Source: Candidatus Helarchaeota archaeon (GTDB taxonomy: Archaea > Asgardarchaeota > Lokiarchaeia > Helarchaeales > JABXJV01). Taken from it: a stretch of DNA of 13,154 nucleotides. The stretch spans positions 1-13,154 of the forward strand of contig JABXJV010000503.1 in NCBI GenBank assembly GCA_013375355.1, read 5' to 3'. Every line of letters begins with the position of its first letter. Position 1 is the stretch's first letter. Shown here piece after piece: positions 12,441 through 13,154 of this stretch. Below the pieces are notes generated by a model. That model saw only the letters and a program-made list of their open reading frames with translations. It had not been told where the DNA came from and did not search any database. Position numbers and translations under genes: made by a program.

Positions 12441-13154
12441 ATGACATCAGATATTTTTGAACAAATCGTTAAAAAAGCTCTTTTTGGTACATCTGTTTTT
12501 AAAGATGAGACAAAACTTTTCAGAGAATACATCCCAAATCGATTGCCACGTAGAGAGAAAGAATTAGAAAGAATAAGTCGTGATTTTAGACCAATTCTTA
12601 AAGATAAATCAAATTTTCCAGTTAATATCGCATTAAGCGGAAAATCAGGAGTAGGAAAAACAGTAGTTGCAAAATATTTTTGTGAAAAACTTACAAATTA
12701 CTCTAAATCTTTGGAGAAAAAGATAGAATATCAATATTGTAACTGCTACACATATCGTACGAGAAGTGCACTCCTGTATCATCTGTTATCCAAGCTTTAC
12801 AAAGCGACTTGTCGTGGTTTTGAACCCGAAACCTTATTATTAGACTTACATAATCGGTTAAAACGAGATAATAAGAAACTTGTGCTAATTCTAGATGAAG
12901 TTCACGTATTAAAAGATGAGGTTCTTTTCTTTCTACAATTATCAGATCCAAATATTTACTATATTTTGATTTCAAGGGATTATTTCTTTAAACAAATGCT
13001 AAATGTTAATCTTTCTGGAAGGATTAATGACCATATTAAATTAGATGGGTACTCAAAAGAAGATTTAATTGAAATATTAAACTTTAGGACTGAAGAAGCT
13101 TTTAAACAGGGTTCTATATCTTCTCAAATCATTGAATTGATTGCTAATATTGCA
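12441..13154 (+). CDS. cdc6: Orc1/Cdc6-type AAA+ replication initiator, 3' end outside the window
   Basis: 238 codons from ATG 12441, open to the window edge. An N-terminal EYIPNRLPRREKELERI block (29-45) is the usual start of Orc1/Cdc6 proteins. Walker A is GKSGVGKT (67-74), and Walker B is LVLILDEVHVL (147-157, D152/E153). LSGRI (191-195), HIKLDGYSKEDLIEIL (198-213) and RTEEAF (216-221) follow, as in Cdc6 between sensor 1 and the Arg-finger/lid region. The sensor-1 strand reads YYILISRDYF (173-182), with Arg where the family usually has Asn, and the segment after Walker A is rather divergent, so it may be a secondary Orc1 paralogue. The C-terminal lid and winged helix are beyond the window. 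It should bind origin DNA and load the MCM helicase. An origin often lies near such genes, but no origin box is seen here. Confidence 0.88.
   Translation, partial: MTSDIFEQIVKKALFGTSVFKDETKLFREYIPNRLPRREKELERISRDFRPILKDKSNFPVNIALSGKSGVGKTVVAKYFCEKLTNYSKSLEKKIEYQYCNCYTYRTRSALLYHLLSKLYKATCRGFEPETLLLDLHNRLKRDNKKLVLILDEVHVLKDEVLFFLQLSDPNIYYILISRDYFFKQMLNVNLSGRINDHIKLDGYSKEDLIEILNFRTEEAFKQGSISSQIIELIANIA

Noticed and set aside
12703..12975. 90-codon minus-strand frame
   Set aside because: Antisense to the Orc1/Cdc6 AAA+ core with its Walker B motif; a shadow.
1..13154. CRISPR array, tRNA, rRNA or box C/D guide RNA
   Set aside because: No regularly spaced repeats, cloverleaf, rRNA segment or paired C and D boxes were seen in the intergenic regions on reading; a covariance search was not possible.

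Overview
The window looks like an AT-rich archaeal chromosome. It carries archaeal-type information genes: translation factor aIF1A, an archaeal Elp3, a RadA recombinase and the N-terminal two thirds of an Orc1/Cdc6 initiator. It also has an archaeal COG1340-like coiled-coil protein, TATA-like boxes about 25 bases before several starts, T-run terminators, and frequent TTG/GTG starts with GGTG-type ribosome sites. The mix of these genes with bacterial-flavoured metabolism (a crotonase, a PyrD/PyrK pair) would fit an Asgard-type archaeon, but that placement is inference only.

Layout. 1-219 is the right end of an IS200/IS605-type element: the last 59 codons of TnpB, overlapped by a three-hairpin RNA scaffold. 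The next bases are what the guide would be, and they lie in a short open frame (215-313) that may be the tail of a host gene hit by the insertion. 407-1213 is a crotonase-fold enoyl-CoA isomerase/hydratase. 1334-1702 is a one-pass membrane protein with a C-terminal zinc ribbon. It converges through a shared hairpin on a small unknown protein (1758-2090, minus), which is followed by a SLOG/TIGR00725-type protein (2253-2729, minus). 2889-3464 is an unrecognised gene behind a 9-bp inverted repeat. 3656-4021 is aIF1A, whose stop codon overlaps the stop of the convergent Elp3 gene.

The minus strand 7424-4018 is a compact operon: PHP phosphoesterase, coiled-coil protein, Elp3, with gaps of 2 and 9 bases. 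7425-7808 is a gap without a confident ATG-started gene; its right part is an in-frame 5' extension of a single-HKD phospholipase-D-like gene (7809-8648) with no normal start codon. 8701-9198 (minus) is an unknown soluble protein.

9280-10302 is a dihydroorotate dehydrogenase reading frame interrupted by one in-frame TAA at 10168-10170. 10321-11145 encodes its electron-transfer partner PyrK; together they would form the NAD-linked type 1B enzyme of pyrimidine synthesis. 11276-12412 is radA, followed 28 bases later by orc1/cdc6, cut by the window end. Recombination and replication initiation genes are thus side by side.

The strongest leads are the interrupted pyrD frame, the TnpB guide-RNA end with its visible insertion target, the PLD gene lacking a start codon, and a 22/25-base repeat shared by the end of the coiled-coil gene and the start of elp3. 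I did not find a clearly new multi-gene system.
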